A model generated the notes under the pieces. It was not told where the DNA came from and did no database searches. It saw only the letters and a program-made list of their open reading frames with translations. From a virus, in IMG/VR virus record IMGVR_UViG_3300007735_000636, positions 1 through 33,343 of that record: a stretch of 33,343 bases of DNA, one strand, 5' to 3'. How positions within the stretch are numbered: position 1 is the stretch's first letter; each line of letters opens with the position of its first letter. Both the position numbers and the translations under genes were made by a program. Positions 1 to 6,429 of the stretch are shown one piece after another.

Positions 1-43
1 GTTTCCCGGCCTTAAACCTGTAAGGTTTTGACCCGCCCCCCGG
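1..43. other. Window left end, possible cos-proximal region
   Basis: Non-coding stretch between the window edge and the HNH endonuclease stop codon. It holds a 6-bp inverted repeat, AAACCT-GTA-AGGTTT (14-28), followed by a C-rich run. In cos phages the cohesive-end site lies between the HNH gene and terS, which is where this piece would fall if the ends were joined. The exact nick positions cannot be read from the sequence. Confidence 0.35.
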
Positions 44-331
44 TCACACCGGCCAGCCATCCAACCCCACAGCGACCTTCACCCGATGCCCCATCGCCTC
101 GTTCGTCACGTCCACATGGCATTGACGACACAGCGCCCGCAGATTGCTGCGTTCCGTTGCGTGACCACCCAGGTGCAACGGGATTTCGTGATCGACTTCA
201 GCGGCTGCCGTGACCCGATCACTGCTCAGACAGATGCGGCACAGCGGCTCGGCTGTCAGCACCTCGCGCCGAATGCGCTGCCATGCTCTTCCACGAACGC
301 GCTCGGTTGCTGCGGTCATATCGCTGGCCAT
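44..331 (-). CDS. HNH homing-type endonuclease (packaging-associated)
   Basis: A 95-residue HNH nuclease. Visible motifs are a zinc-binding pair CRIC (C31, C34), the core DHE (D47-H48), the conserved N63, and a second pair C68 with C71-H72. In cos phages HNH proteins encoded next to terS work with the terminase in cutting the cos site (family knowledge). Here the gene points off the left edge and terS starts just inside the right edge, so they would be neighbours in a circular genome. The frame stays open back to 397, but that extension runs through the terminator at 380-414, so I chose the ATG at 331, giving the usual start shortly before the GRAWQRIR helix. No strong ribosome site supports this start. 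Confidence 0.85.
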   Translation of the reverse strand: MASDMTAATERVRGRAWQRIRREVLTAEPLCRICLSSDRVTAAAEVDHEIPLHLGGHATERSNLRALCRQCHVDVTNEAMGHRVKVAVGLDGWPV

Positions 332-379
332 CTGATGCGTGGGCTTGTGTCGTGGCCAGCGCCCCGTGAGGGGAAGCCT

Positions 380-414
380 AAAGAAAAACCCCCACACCGG
401 GCGAGGTGCAGGGG
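380..414 (-). terminator. Intrinsic terminator ending the early leftward operon
   Basis: Read on the minus strand, a 10-bp stem with two wobble pairs (CCCCTGCACC / GGTGTGGGGG) closes a 6-nt loop and runs straight into TTTTTCTTT. It lies about 70 bp beyond the last early gene (stop at 486) and before the HNH gene, so it would separate the early operon from the late one. Confidence 0.75.
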
Positions 415-440
415 CTTCACTTAATCAAGCGCGCTAGGCG

Positions 441-459
441 CAGCTACAATCAATAGCTG
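441..459. promoter_or_regulatory. Inverted repeat in the gap before the late operon
   Basis: Perfect 6-bp inverted repeat CAGCTA-N7-TAGCTG between the last early gene and the terminator. The spacer reads TTGATT on the minus strand, which could serve as a weak -35 element for late transcription. A regulator-binding site or late promoter element is possible; the placement is suggestive but there is no direct evidence. Confidence 0.3.
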
Positions 460-485
460 TTTCCTATCATCTGCCGCGCGGGTCG

Positions 486-995
486 TCAAGCGGCCAGATC
501 GCCAACCGATCTGCCATGTGCAGCTAGATATGCTCCAAGCTCATCAAGGCACTTTTTTCCAAAGTTCGGTGTGCGCATCCATTCACGCTTAGACAGCGCG
601 CAAAGCTGGTCAATTGACCTAGGGTCGAGCCGATTGTTTACTATCGCGTTTGCAAGGCGGATGGAAAAACCCATAAGGCGCGTAGCGGCTAAAGCCTCAG
701 CAAATTGCCGCTGCTCCTCTTCTCTCACCCAGCCCTGCCAGCGATACACATGCAAGTCGTATTGAGGCGCGCGGCGATCTGCTTCCTCGGCAAAATGTTT
801 AGCTGCAACAAGCACGGCTTGGGCAATCGTGACTTCTACATCGGTGCAATCAAAATCAATTTTGTCGAAGATCAAGTGGCGCGCTTCGACGCTGTCAAAG
901 AAGTATGACGCCAACGAACGGCGCGGCCTGGTTTCGCAACGGATAAGCCGCCTGCCATATTCGGTAACGACCTCCATCTTTCCGTTCCAACTCAA
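486..995 (-). CDS. RNA polymerase alpha-CTD-like phage protein
   Basis: A 169-residue protein whose C-terminal 60 residues closely follow the C-terminal domain of the host RNA polymerase alpha subunit: SIRLANAI (residues 111-118) and RTPNFGKKCLDEL (141-153) match alpha-CTD segments of the form TVRSANCL and KTPNLGKKSLTEI. Residues equivalent to the E. coli UP-element contacts R265, N268, G296, K298 and E302 are present as R113, N116, G146, K148 and E152; C269 and S299 are replaced by A and C. I do not recognise the N-terminal ~105 residues. The start is TTG at 995, overlapping the upstream stop (TTGA) and preceded by AGGA; an ATG at 977 is the alternative. It is the last gene of the early operon. 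A role in redirecting transcription, perhaps turning on late genes, is inference. Confidence 0.72.
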   Translation of the reverse strand: MSWNGKMEVVTEYGRRLIRCETRPRRSLASYFFDSVEARHLIFDKIDFDCTDVEVTIAQAVLVAAKHFAEEADRRAPQYDLHVYRWQGWVREEEQRQFAEALAATRLMGFSIRLANAIVNNRLDPRSIDQLCALSKREWMRTPNFGKKCLDELGAYLAAHGRSVGDLAA

Positions 996-1525
996 GCCAC
1001 GTTCCTCTCACCCAGCACCTTCCACGCCAGAAGATCATCCGCAACATAACCGATCTGCATCTGCGCCCGCAACCGTGCCGCATCCCTGCTCCCAATGCAT
1101 AGCCGCCGCGCTGTCTGATCAAACGTCTCGCGGTCTGGCGGATCAAGCGCCTCGCACGTCAAGATCATGGCCGCCTGGTCACGGCAGGCATTGCGCATCG
1201 CGGCATAACGCTGCCGGCGCGCAAACAGCCGTTCTGCGCTGTTGCCCATGCCCTCCCCTGTCGGCTCACACAGCGCGCTGCGAACGGTGCCATAGCCCGC
1301 GTCATCGGCAGCCTGGGCGAACAGCACCAAGATGCCCCGTTGATCCACAGACAGCCAAGACCACCGCATAGCTGGGCAAGCGCGCCGTTTGGTGTGCAGC
1401 GCCTCCCGCTTCACCTCGCCGGGCATCATCACCACCCGCGCATCGGTGAAGCCCTCCCCTGCCCTGATCTGATCAACGAAGTCGCCGATGGGCTGCGGCG
1501 TGGCTTTGCGCTTGGCTTTGGGCAT
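992..1525 (-). CDS. Hypothetical early protein, 177 aa
   Basis: Not recognised. It is basic at the N-terminus (MPKAKRKATP), has several Trp, Cys and Arg residues, and is predicted to be soluble with no membrane segment. The ATG at 1525 has a good AGGAG ribosome site 9 nt upstream. It lies between the replication ATPase (27 bp away) and the alpha-CTD-like protein, with which it overlaps by 4 nt, so the two are probably translationally coupled. The central R-R-Q-R-Y and R-D-A-A-R-L-R segments could bind nucleic acid, but this is only a guess from charge. It may be a partner of either neighbour. Confidence 0.65.
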   Translation of the reverse strand: MPKAKRKATPQPIGDFVDQIRAGEGFTDARVVMMPGEVKREALHTKRRACPAMRWSWLSVDQRGILVLFAQAADDAGYGTVRSALCEPTGEGMGNSAERLFARRQRYAAMRNACRDQAAMILTCEALDPPDRETFDQTARRLCIGSRDAARLRAQMQIGYVADDLLAWKVLGERNVA

Positions 1526-1551
1526 CGGTGCAACTCCTGGCTGGTGGGCGA

Positions 1552-3042
1552 TCAGAACAGCAGTTCTTGGTTGTCGAACTCGGTGAGGTCATCGGGTGCG
1601 TACCAAGGCACATCATTAAGCTCGGCCTGCACTGCTGCGAGATAGCCTGCGTCATCCGGCAACGGCTGCGGCCCAGCTTCCAGATCGTAATCTGCTTCTC
1701 CGGTGGGGGTGCCATCGGCCCCACCGGATATATACGAAGTATATAGGGGGGTGTGTGGGCGGGTTTGGGCGGGGTTTGGGCGGGGTTTGGGCGGGGTTTG
1801 GTGCAGGGTTTGCGCAGTGGTTTGGGCGCTTGAAGAACTGCGCGCAAACTCTTGAAACATAGCTACTTTATTCTCAAAAACAGCGTCGATGTCCGTTTCG
1901 GGGCTTTTGGGTTTGGGCGGGGTTTGGGCGGCCTTGTTTCGGGCCAATCCATAGGTCATCCGGCGCTTCTTTTCGTCCCGCCAAAGCTCTTCATTGGCGA
2001 CGATTTCCTTGCTGGCGAAGAGCCGTTCCATCGCCTGCTCTAGTGCCTTGCGAGACACGCCAGACGCTTCCGGCATTGCGGCAAAAACCTTTGGGGCGAA
2101 GTTGGCAGCGGGCATGTGCGAGACGTGACGGCGCTGCTCAGTGACCGCATCCAGGCATCGCAGGAACGCCACCTCTTCCTGCACAAGACGCCCCTCAGTG
2201 CCGGCAATCTGGCTCTCATCGTGGAATGCGCCTTCATGCCAGATCATTGTCAGACGCTCACCCTTGCGGGCGCTGTTGGCCTTGCCGCGTGTCAGGATGC
2301 GGCGGTCGCTGTCCTCTACTTCCTCGCCCTTTTCATCAATCTCGCGCTTGAGAAACAGGCGCATACGCACCGCGTTTTCCCATGCCATCGTGCCGGCAAA
2401 CTCACTGCCCTGTGCCTTGGCAACGTGGCCAGCGAGGATCACCGCCGCGCCCGTTTCAATGGCCAAGCGGGTGAGTGCGTTGCAGAACACCGTCACTTCG
2501 CGCGGGTCGTTGAGGTTGCCCACATAAAGCTGCATGGCGTTGTCCAGCGCGATGACCTTAGCGCCGACCAGCAGCGCGGCATCGCGGATGTCGTCAAAGA
2601 ACTGGTTAGGCTTGAACTTGCCGTCATCGCCGATCACGCCAATGGGGTTGTCCATGCCCAAGCGCGCGACCAGGTGAAGCTGGCCGGCATAGGATGCCAT
2701 GCGCCGGTTGAACGTCTTGGCGATGGCGGCTTGGCGGCGTTGCAGTTCTTCCGCGTCATCCTCGCAATTGACATAAAGCGCCGGCACCGGGGCTGTGCCG
2801 CGCGTTCCCATAAAGCCATCGCCCAGCGCAATTGCAGATAGCCATTGCTGGATCAGCAGCGACTTGCCGGTGCCACCCGCGCCTGAAATCAATGTGACGG
2901 CGCGCGGCAAAATCCAGCCAGGCACCACCCACTGGCGCTCTGGCAGGGTAACGCCTTCCCAGCTACCCACGTCAATCAGGTCAAGGCCACCAACAGCCTG
3001 CTGCTTTGCGTCTGCGCCCCACTGACCGTAATGAGCGTTCAT
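1552..3042 (-). CDS. RepA-type AAA replication ATPase/helicase
   Basis: A 496-residue RecA-fold ATPase of the RepA/AAA_25 type, expected to be the replicative helicase or helicase loader. Walker A is SGAGGTGKS (residues 53-61), a VNCEDD strand end follows (91-96), Walker B is AKVIALDN (161-168), and VILAGHVAKA (201-210) matches the sensor/H-motif strand. The C-terminal third is a Pro/Lys/Thr-rich linker and an acidic tail; part of the linker is encoded by the 11-nt G/C repeat. An open frame reaches 3099, but I chose the ATG at 3042 because AGGGGG sits 5 nt upstream; ATG at 3060 is possible. It lies just downstream of the 198-aa gene. No separate primase was recognised. Confidence 0.85.
   Translation of the reverse strand: MNAHYGQWGADAKQQAVGGLDLIDVGSWEGVTLPERQWVVPGWILPRAVTLISGAGGTGKSLLIQQWLSAIALGDGFMGTRGTAPVPALYVNCEDDAEELQRRQAAIAKTFNRRMASYAGQLHLVARLGMDNPIGVIGDDGKFKPNQFFDDIRDAALLVGAKVIALDNAMQLYVGNLNDPREVTVFCNALTRLAIETGAAVILAGHVAKAQGSEFAGTMAWENAVRMRLFLKREIDEKGEEVEDSDRRILTRGKANSARKGERLTMIWHEGAFHDESQIAGTEGRLVQEEVAFLRCLDAVTEQRRHVSHMPAANFAPKVFAAMPEASGVSRKALEQAMERLFASKEIVANEELWRDEKKRRMTYGLARNKAAQTPPKPKSPETDIDAVFENKVAMFQEFARSSSSAQTTAQTLHQTPPKPRPNPAQTRPHTPLYTSYISGGADGTPTGEADYDLEAGPQPLPDDAGYLAAVQAELNDVPWYAPDDLTEFDNQELLF
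1757..1831. repeat. G-rich 11-nt direct repeat inside the replication gene
   Basis: GGGCGGGGTTT is repeated in tandem on the plus strand: three exact units (1767-1799), a 10-nt first unit, then diverged units to about 1831. Another unit and a half occur at 1915-1931. Many closely spaced G-runs make it a strong G-quadruplex candidate. It lies in the coding sequence of the replication ATPase. Repeats within a replication gene can act as origin iterons, but no other origin signal was seen. Confidence 0.7.
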
Positions 3043-3061
3043 ATCGTCCCCCTCATCCATT

Positions 3062-3658
3062 TCAGGCGGCCACCAGTTCCGGCTTGCGCACGCGCACAAC
3101 CGGCAGTCTGGCGGCCTTCAAGATCGCGTCGGCCAGCGGTTGCCGCAGGCTTGGCGTGTCGATTTCAATGCTGTCTGCGCCCATGATCGCGGCGAAGTTG
3201 CCAATGCGGTCAGGCGTTCCGATCATGGCAAAACCGGGCAGCGCGGGCTGCTCAAACATTTCAGGCGTGCGGTGTGCCTCGCCCACTGCCTTAATGCGTG
3301 ACCACGCGGCGCGGCGTTCGTTTACCCAAGCGCGGGCAAGGGTCAGACCATTGGCATAGACGCGCAGATGACCGGCGCTGCGGTTGCCGCCCCAGAAGCC
3401 AACAGCGCGGTCATCGTCGGCCCAGCGCATTTCGCCAGACACGCCGTCGATCAGCAGGATGTCGCCGTCAACGTTCAACGTGTCGCTGGCAGCGATCCAC
3501 CACATGCCATCGACTTGGATCGGCGCGAACGGCAGCATCGACCACCAATCGGCCCAATCGCAGCGCAGCGCCTTGGCCATCGCATCATGTGCGGCGGTGC
3601 GTTCCTCGCGCTTATAGATCGCGCGGCGGGCGGCATACCAGGCGGCGGCAACGGTCAA
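3062..3658 (-). CDS. Hypothetical early protein, 198 aa
   Basis: Not recognised. The N-terminal ~50 residues are helical and basic; residues 38-80 are Trp-rich and beta-like (DWADWWSMLPF, VDGMWWIAAS); the C-terminal half is mixed alpha/beta with a PLADAILKAARLPVVRV helix-strand. It sits directly upstream of the replication ATPase, ending 20 nt before its chosen start. It could be a replication accessory protein, but no catalytic motif is visible. The start is TTG at 3658, which overlaps the upstream stop in a TTGA junction. This is one of three such junctions in the genome, so I keep it, although an internal ATG is possible. Confidence 0.65.
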   Translation of the reverse strand: MTVAAAWYAARRAIYKREERTAAHDAMAKALRCDWADWWSMLPFAPIQVDGMWWIAASDTLNVDGDILLIDGVSGEMRWADDDRAVGFWGGNRSAGHLRVYANGLTLARAWVNERRAAWSRIKAVGEAHRTPEMFEQPALPGFAMIGTPDRIGNFAAIMGADSIEIDTPSLRQPLADAILKAARLPVVRVRKPELVAA

Positions 3659-3909
3659 AACAGCACCACCACATCAAGCGCGGCCCGCCACGCATCCGGC
3701 CCAAGCTCGCGCTTAATGATGGCCAGCGCCTCGCTGCGGTCAGTGCTGCCCCAAGCGTTGACTTCAATGCCGTTCAGCCAGCCCTTCAGATCATGCGCGC
3801 CGTGCGATGCGCAGCGGGCTTCGACCAGCTTGGCCCGGTCGCGGGTGAGCTTGATCTGTGCGCTTTCACGGGCGCTCGGATCAGGACGGAACTGGCCAAA
3901 GCCGCTCAC
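3655..3909 (-). CDS. Hypothetical early protein, 84 aa
   Basis: Small charged protein of unknown function. It has a basic amphipathic helix (RESAQIKLTRDRAKLVEARC) and a second helical segment near the C-terminus. The frame is open to 3921, but GTG at 3909 overlaps the VRR-NUC stop in a GTGA junction and has a GGGGGTGG ribosome-site-like run just upstream, so I prefer it. It overlaps the next gene by 4 nt at its 3' end. Position between nuclease and replication genes suggests a DNA-metabolism role, with no motif to support anything more precise. Confidence 0.55.
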   Translation of the reverse strand: MSGFGQFRPDPSARESAQIKLTRDRAKLVEARCASHGAHDLKGWLNGIEVNAWGSTDRSEALAIIKRELGPDAWRAALDVVVLF

Positions 3910-4349
3910 ATCCACCCCCAAGACCGCAGCGCAGCCAGCGCCTCATCAAGTGACGTAACAACCGCCGCCTTAAAACCATCGGCCTCCAAGTGCGCCAGTG
4001 TCGCCACTTGCCGCTCAGACAGCACACCGCCGGCCCGCTTGACTTCCAGCAGCCCAATTTCTGGCCCGCCGCGTTTCAGCGGTCGCAGCACCAGCAAGTC
4101 GGGAAAGCCGGCGACCTCGCCGTCCATCCTTTTGGCCATCGCCATGCGAAGCCGTGCGATGCTGTCGCCGTTGTATTGGCCACCGTTTGGAATGTGGATC
4201 ACGCGCAGATGCCGCTCTCGCAATCCCTTGACGATGCCGCGCTGGATGACGCGCTCGGTCGGGCCACCCTTGACCGCCTTGCCCACGCGGGTGCGCTTCA
4301 CCGGCTTTTCAAGCGCGGCAAGTTGTTCGGGCGTCCAGGCGCGGCTCAT
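3906..4349 (-). CDS. VRR-NUC domain nuclease
   Basis: A 147-residue PD-(D/E)XK nuclease of the VRR-NUC family. The pattern is clear: an N-terminal TERVIQ helix with E32, the IPNGG turn (54-57), GFPDLLVL with D84, GLLEVKRAGG with E102 and K104, then LSERQ with Q114. Stand-alone VRR-NUC proteins are common in phage early operons; they are thought to cut branched DNA such as Holliday junctions during replication and packaging (family knowledge). It overlaps the 45-aa gene upstream (ATGA) and the 84-aa gene downstream (GTGA). Length and motif spacing look complete and functional. Confidence 0.88.
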   Translation of the reverse strand: MSRAWTPEQLAALEKPVKRTRVGKAVKGGPTERVIQRGIVKGLRERHLRVIHIPNGGQYNGDSIARLRMAMAKRMDGEVAGFPDLLVLRPLKRGGPEIGLLEVKRAGGVLSERQVATLAHLEADGFKAAVVTSLDEALAALRSWGWM

Positions 4350-4483
4350 GCGCCGCCCCGACGAAACAGATAAACCGCCACGTCATCAATCGGCTGCCCG
4401 ACCAGCATGGCGATTTCGTAAACCGACTTGCCAAAGAAGTTCATGATGCGCGCCGCCCAGCGCCAGGGCAGAAGCGCGATCAT
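4346..4483 (-). CDS. Small hypothetical protein, 45 aa, HTH-like
   Basis: A short ORF filling exactly the gap between the DnaA-like gene and the VRR-NUC gene, with ATGA overlaps at both ends; this tiling is the main evidence that it is real. The N-terminal half is aromatic and hydrophobic (LLPWRWAARIMNFFG). The second half, KSVYEIAMLVGQPIDDVAVY, has the spacing of a helix-turn-helix (a three-residue turn between two short helices). It may be a minimal DNA-binding protein or a membrane-associated peptide. No family is recognised. Confidence 0.55.
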   Translation of the reverse strand: MIALLPWRWAARIMNFFGKSVYEIAMLVGQPIDDVAVYLFRRGGA

Positions 4484-4770
4484 GCCTGCGCCGCCATGTT
4501 GCGTGCGCGTGCCTGCCGCGACCACTCAGTGTTGCGCCTGCGCTTTTTGTCCCGGTTAAATGCGGCCCATACGCTGCTCGGCACCAAGCCAAGGAAGCGC
4601 GCAATCTCAGACTGACCCATACCGCACTCGGCAGCCAGCGCGCGGATCGCGGCATCACGGGCGCGCACAACTTCCTGAAACTTTGACCAGCCATAGATCG
4701 CAGCCGGGTTGACGCCGTGAGCATCAGCAATGCGATGCACGACCGCGTGACGTTTTTCGTAAGGCGTCAT
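4480..4770 (-). CDS. DnaA C-terminal-domain-like DNA-binding protein
   Basis: A 96-residue protein. Residues 36-78 (RARDAAIRALAAECGMGQSE followed by IARFLGLVPSSVWAAFNRDK) resemble domain IV of DnaA, which binds DnaA boxes through a helix-turn-helix. The usual DHSTV signature is replaced by PSSVW. The N-terminal part (VVHRIADAHGVNPAAIYGWS) looks like a second small helix-turn-helix. The C-terminus is very basic. ATG at 4770 has AAGGTGG upstream and overlaps the previous gene's stop by 4 nt. It may mark the phage origin for replication or act as an early regulator; there is no ATPase domain, so it is not a full DnaA. Confidence 0.65.
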   Translation of the reverse strand: MTPYEKRHAVVHRIADAHGVNPAAIYGWSKFQEVVRARDAAIRALAAECGMGQSEIARFLGLVPSSVWAAFNRDKKRRRNTEWSRQARARNMAAQA

Positions 4771-5267
4771 GCGGCCACCTTTTCGCTAGGCAGATACCAG
4801 CGCCCATCAGCGCCAAGCTCTCGCAACACCCACCCGTGCCTCGCCGCGACTTCACGAAAATGCTTTTCAAATTGCCGGGTTGCGTGCCGATCAACCGTCT
4901 CAAAGCAGCCGCCAGTTTGCGCACGCGGCACCGGGCCGGGTTCGCTGCGCTTCAACGTGATCGGCTCGGCAAGCAGGCGCGCAAGTCGGCGGGTGACGCT
5001 GTGATGCGAAAGGCCAAACTTGCGGGCAATCTCGCCGCGCGTCCGACCGGCTGCCGTCATCTTCAACAGGATCAAATCGCGCTCATCGTTCCAATTGGCA
5101 GCACGGTCGCCAAGCAAATCACGATCACGCAAATGGCGCACACGACCGCGCACTGAGTCCTGGGTGCGGCCTGTCAGTCGGGCGATAGAGTTATAGCTAA
5201 GGTTGCGCGCAATCATGTCTGCCAGCGCGGCATCTTCCTGCTGCGTCCATATAGTGTAAGAAACCAT
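4767..5267 (-). CDS. Double Myb/GcrA-like HTH DNA-binding protein
   Basis: A 166-residue protein with two tandem Myb/SANT-like three-helix units. The first (residues ~6-48) contains WTQQEDAALADMIARNLSYN then SIARLTGRTQDSVRGRV; the second (~54-96) contains WNDERDLILLKMTAAGRTRG then EIARKFGLSHHSVTRRLARL. Both carry the leading Trp and acidic pair typical of the fold. Such proteins are frequent in alphaproteobacterial phages and resemble the N-terminal half of GcrA. A C-terminal region ends in a WVLRELGADGRWYLP motif of unknown role. The frame is open to 5495, but the ATG at 5267 overlaps the preceding stop (TGATG) and begins exactly before the first Myb unit. It probably regulates early or late transcription. 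Confidence 0.72.
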   Translation of the reverse strand: MVSYTIWTQQEDAALADMIARNLSYNSIARLTGRTQDSVRGRVRHLRDRDLLGDRAANWNDERDLILLKMTAAGRTRGEIARKFGLSHHSVTRRLARLLAEPITLKRSEPGPVPRAQTGGCFETVDRHATRQFEKHFREVAARHGWVLRELGADGRWYLPSEKVAA

Positions 5268-5437
5268 CAGCGCACACCGGCAGCAGCAAGCAGGCGCGTG
5301 CGGCGCTTGGACAGTCGTTCGCGCGCCTCTGTGCAAATGTAGGCAGCGGCATAAGCGGTAACGGGCCGGGAGCTTTGGGGGTTGCTCAACCGGCCCGACC
5401 GGCGCGCAGGGTGGGAGGCGCGCGGGTTCTGGATCAT
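5267..5437 (-). CDS. Small basic protein, 56 aa
   Basis: Unknown, strongly basic (about one residue in five is Arg) with a helical C-terminal half (EARERLSKRRTRLLAAAGVR). The ATG at 5437 overlaps the cro stop codon (ATGA), and its own stop overlaps the next start (TGATG). An upstream extension to 5527 would lie entirely within cro and is rejected. It is the second gene of the leftward operon, the position of CII-type or other immediate-early regulators in lambdoid phages, but no CII-like motif is present. Confidence 0.55.
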   Translation of the reverse strand: MIQNPRASHPARRSGRLSNPQSSRPVTAYAAAYICTEARERLSKRRTRLLAAAGVR

Positions 5438-5616
5438 GCGGCGGCGTCCGGTGCTGAAGCCATCTCGCGCAACTTTTCGACAATCTTTTCCGCACGCCAA
5501 GCCGGTACGCGACCGGTGCGGAGCCATGAGTGTACGGTGCTAGTCGGCACCTCCAACATTCGCGCGGCCTTGCGTTGACCGCCGGCCACCTCGATCAGGG
5601 TTCTGATTTCACTCAT
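5434..5616 (-). CDS. Cro-like repressor
   Basis: A 60-residue single-domain helix-turn-helix protein: GGQRKAARMLEVPTSTVHSW (residues 12-31) fits the Cro/YdaS pattern, with helix 2 QRKAARML, the turn EVP, and recognition helix TSTVHSWL. It is the first gene of the leftward early operon and is transcribed divergently from the CI-like repressor, the classic immunity-switch arrangement. A 15-bp operator begins 10 bp upstream of its ATG and overlaps a TAATAT sequence that could be the -10 of its promoter, so it should be shut off by CI. Length is typical for the family. Confidence 0.82.
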   Translation of the reverse strand: MSEIRTLIEVAGGQRKAARMLEVPTSTVHSWLRTGRVPAWRAEKIVEKLREMASAPDAAA

Positions 5617-5626
5617 GACCCCATTT

Positions 5627-5641
5627 GTGCGATATTAGCAC
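5627..5641. promoter_or_regulatory. Repressor operator site 1
   Basis: GTGCGATATTAGCAC, one of four 15-bp sites with the pattern GTGCGA-N5-GCAC. It lies just upstream of cro and overlaps its likely -10 region (TAATAT on the minus strand), so a bound repressor would block leftward early transcription. Confidence 0.75.
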
Positions 5642-5660
5642 GCGACTTGCAAGCAGAAAC

Positions 5661-5675
5661 GTGCGATGGCAGCAC
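5661..5675. promoter_or_regulatory. Repressor operator site 2
   Basis: GTGCGATGGCAGCAC, 34 bp from site 1 (about three helical turns), in the cro-cI intergenic region. The spacing and orientation suit cooperative binding by CI-like dimers. Confidence 0.75.
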
Positions 5676-5757
5676 TTCCGCTGTCTAGGGGGACATGAAC
5701 GGGTGCGAAAAAGCCGCTAGCAACAGCGTGGCCTTTACGCAATGTTGAGGCATGAAC

Positions 5758-6318
5758 ATGCTACTTGTACGACAAAGGATGCGTGAGCTGGGCCTCACAC
5801 AGGAACAGGTCGCCGGGCATCTTAAAATTGACCGCACGGCGGTCAGCAAGTTCCTTAAAGGGACGCGCCAGCTATCGGCGCGTGAAGCGCAGACGCTTGC
5901 AGAATTGCTACAAATTGACGTTGTCGGCTTTCCATCCATTCGACAACTTCCAGTGATTGGCCTGGTGACAGCAGGCGGGTGGGCGCTGGCCGTAGAAGAC
6001 CCGCAATATCTTATGCCTGCTCCCGCGCCCGATCTGCCATCACAGGCGTTTGGCGTCATCATAACCGGCGACAGCATGGACAGGATCATGCCCGAAGGCT
6101 CGGTTGCAATCGTTGACCCGCAAGACCTTGATCTAGTGACGCGCGGTGTTTACGTTGTGATGAACGCTGATGAAGAAAGCACCATCAAGCAGTTCATGCC
6201 CGATCCTGCGCGCCTTGAACCCGTCAGCTTCAACCCCGACCACAAGACCATTTACCCAGGCCGCGAACCTTTCCGCATCATCGGGCGCGTGATCTGGCGC
6301 GCAGAACGGATGCGTTAA
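5758..6318 (+). CDS. CI-like S24 repressor
   Basis: A LexA/CI-type lysogeny repressor of 186 residues. The N-terminal helix-turn-helix covers residues ~3-52 (LTQEQVAGHLKIDRTAVSKF). The C-terminal S24 self-cleavage domain follows: possible cleavage pair A72-G73, catalytic S106 in GDSMD and K144 in STIKQF. It should hold both early operons off by binding the four GTGCGA-N5-GCAC operators and be cleaved on RecA activation during DNA damage (family knowledge). Two starts compete: ATG at 5752 lies only 1 nt after GAGG, while ATG at 5758 is 7 nt after it, so I use 5758. Divergent from cro. Confidence 0.9.
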   Translation: MLLVRQRMRELGLTQEQVAGHLKIDRTAVSKFLKGTRQLSAREAQTLAELLQIDVVGFPSIRQLPVIGLVTAGGWALAVEDPQYLMPAPAPDLPSQAFGVIITGDSMDRIMPEGSVAIVDPQDLDLVTRGVYVVMNADEESTIKQFMPDPARLEPVSFNPDHKTIYPGREPFRIIGRVIWRAERMR

Positions 6319-6332
6319 TCGCACGCTATTTT

Positions 6333-6347
6333 GTGCGATAGTCGCAC
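6333..6347. promoter_or_regulatory. Repressor operator site 3
   Basis: GTGCGATAGTCGCAC, an almost perfect palindrome downstream of the cI stop and upstream of the recombination operon. It pairs with site 4 to put the rightward operon under the same repressor. Confidence 0.75.
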
Positions 6348-6363
6348 TTTTCTATTGCACAAC

Positions 6364-6378
6364 GTGCGAATATAGCAC
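6364..6378. promoter_or_regulatory. Repressor operator site 4
   Basis: GTGCGAATATAGCAC, 31 bp from site 3. TTGCAC (6355-6360) just upstream is a plausible -35 element for a rightward promoter, so the site would sit within the promoter of the recombination operon. Confidence 0.75.
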
Positions 6379-6429
6379 ACTGTCCTCCCGCACCGCATAG
6401 CCCAAGAGGCTGCGGCGAGGGAGACGACA

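Noticed and set aside
332-397. N-terminal extension of the HNH endonuclease
   Set aside because: It would translate the stem of the early terminator and has no ribosome site; HNH homologues begin close to the GRAWQ helix.
2116-2841. 241-codon plus-strand open frame within the replication ATPase
   Set aside because: Antisense to the Walker motifs and without ribosome site or domain.
3298-4446. 382-codon plus-strand open frame across early genes
   Set aside because: Antisense to three tightly overlapping minus-strand genes with recognisable motifs (VRR-NUC); Arg/Ser-rich composition and no domain.
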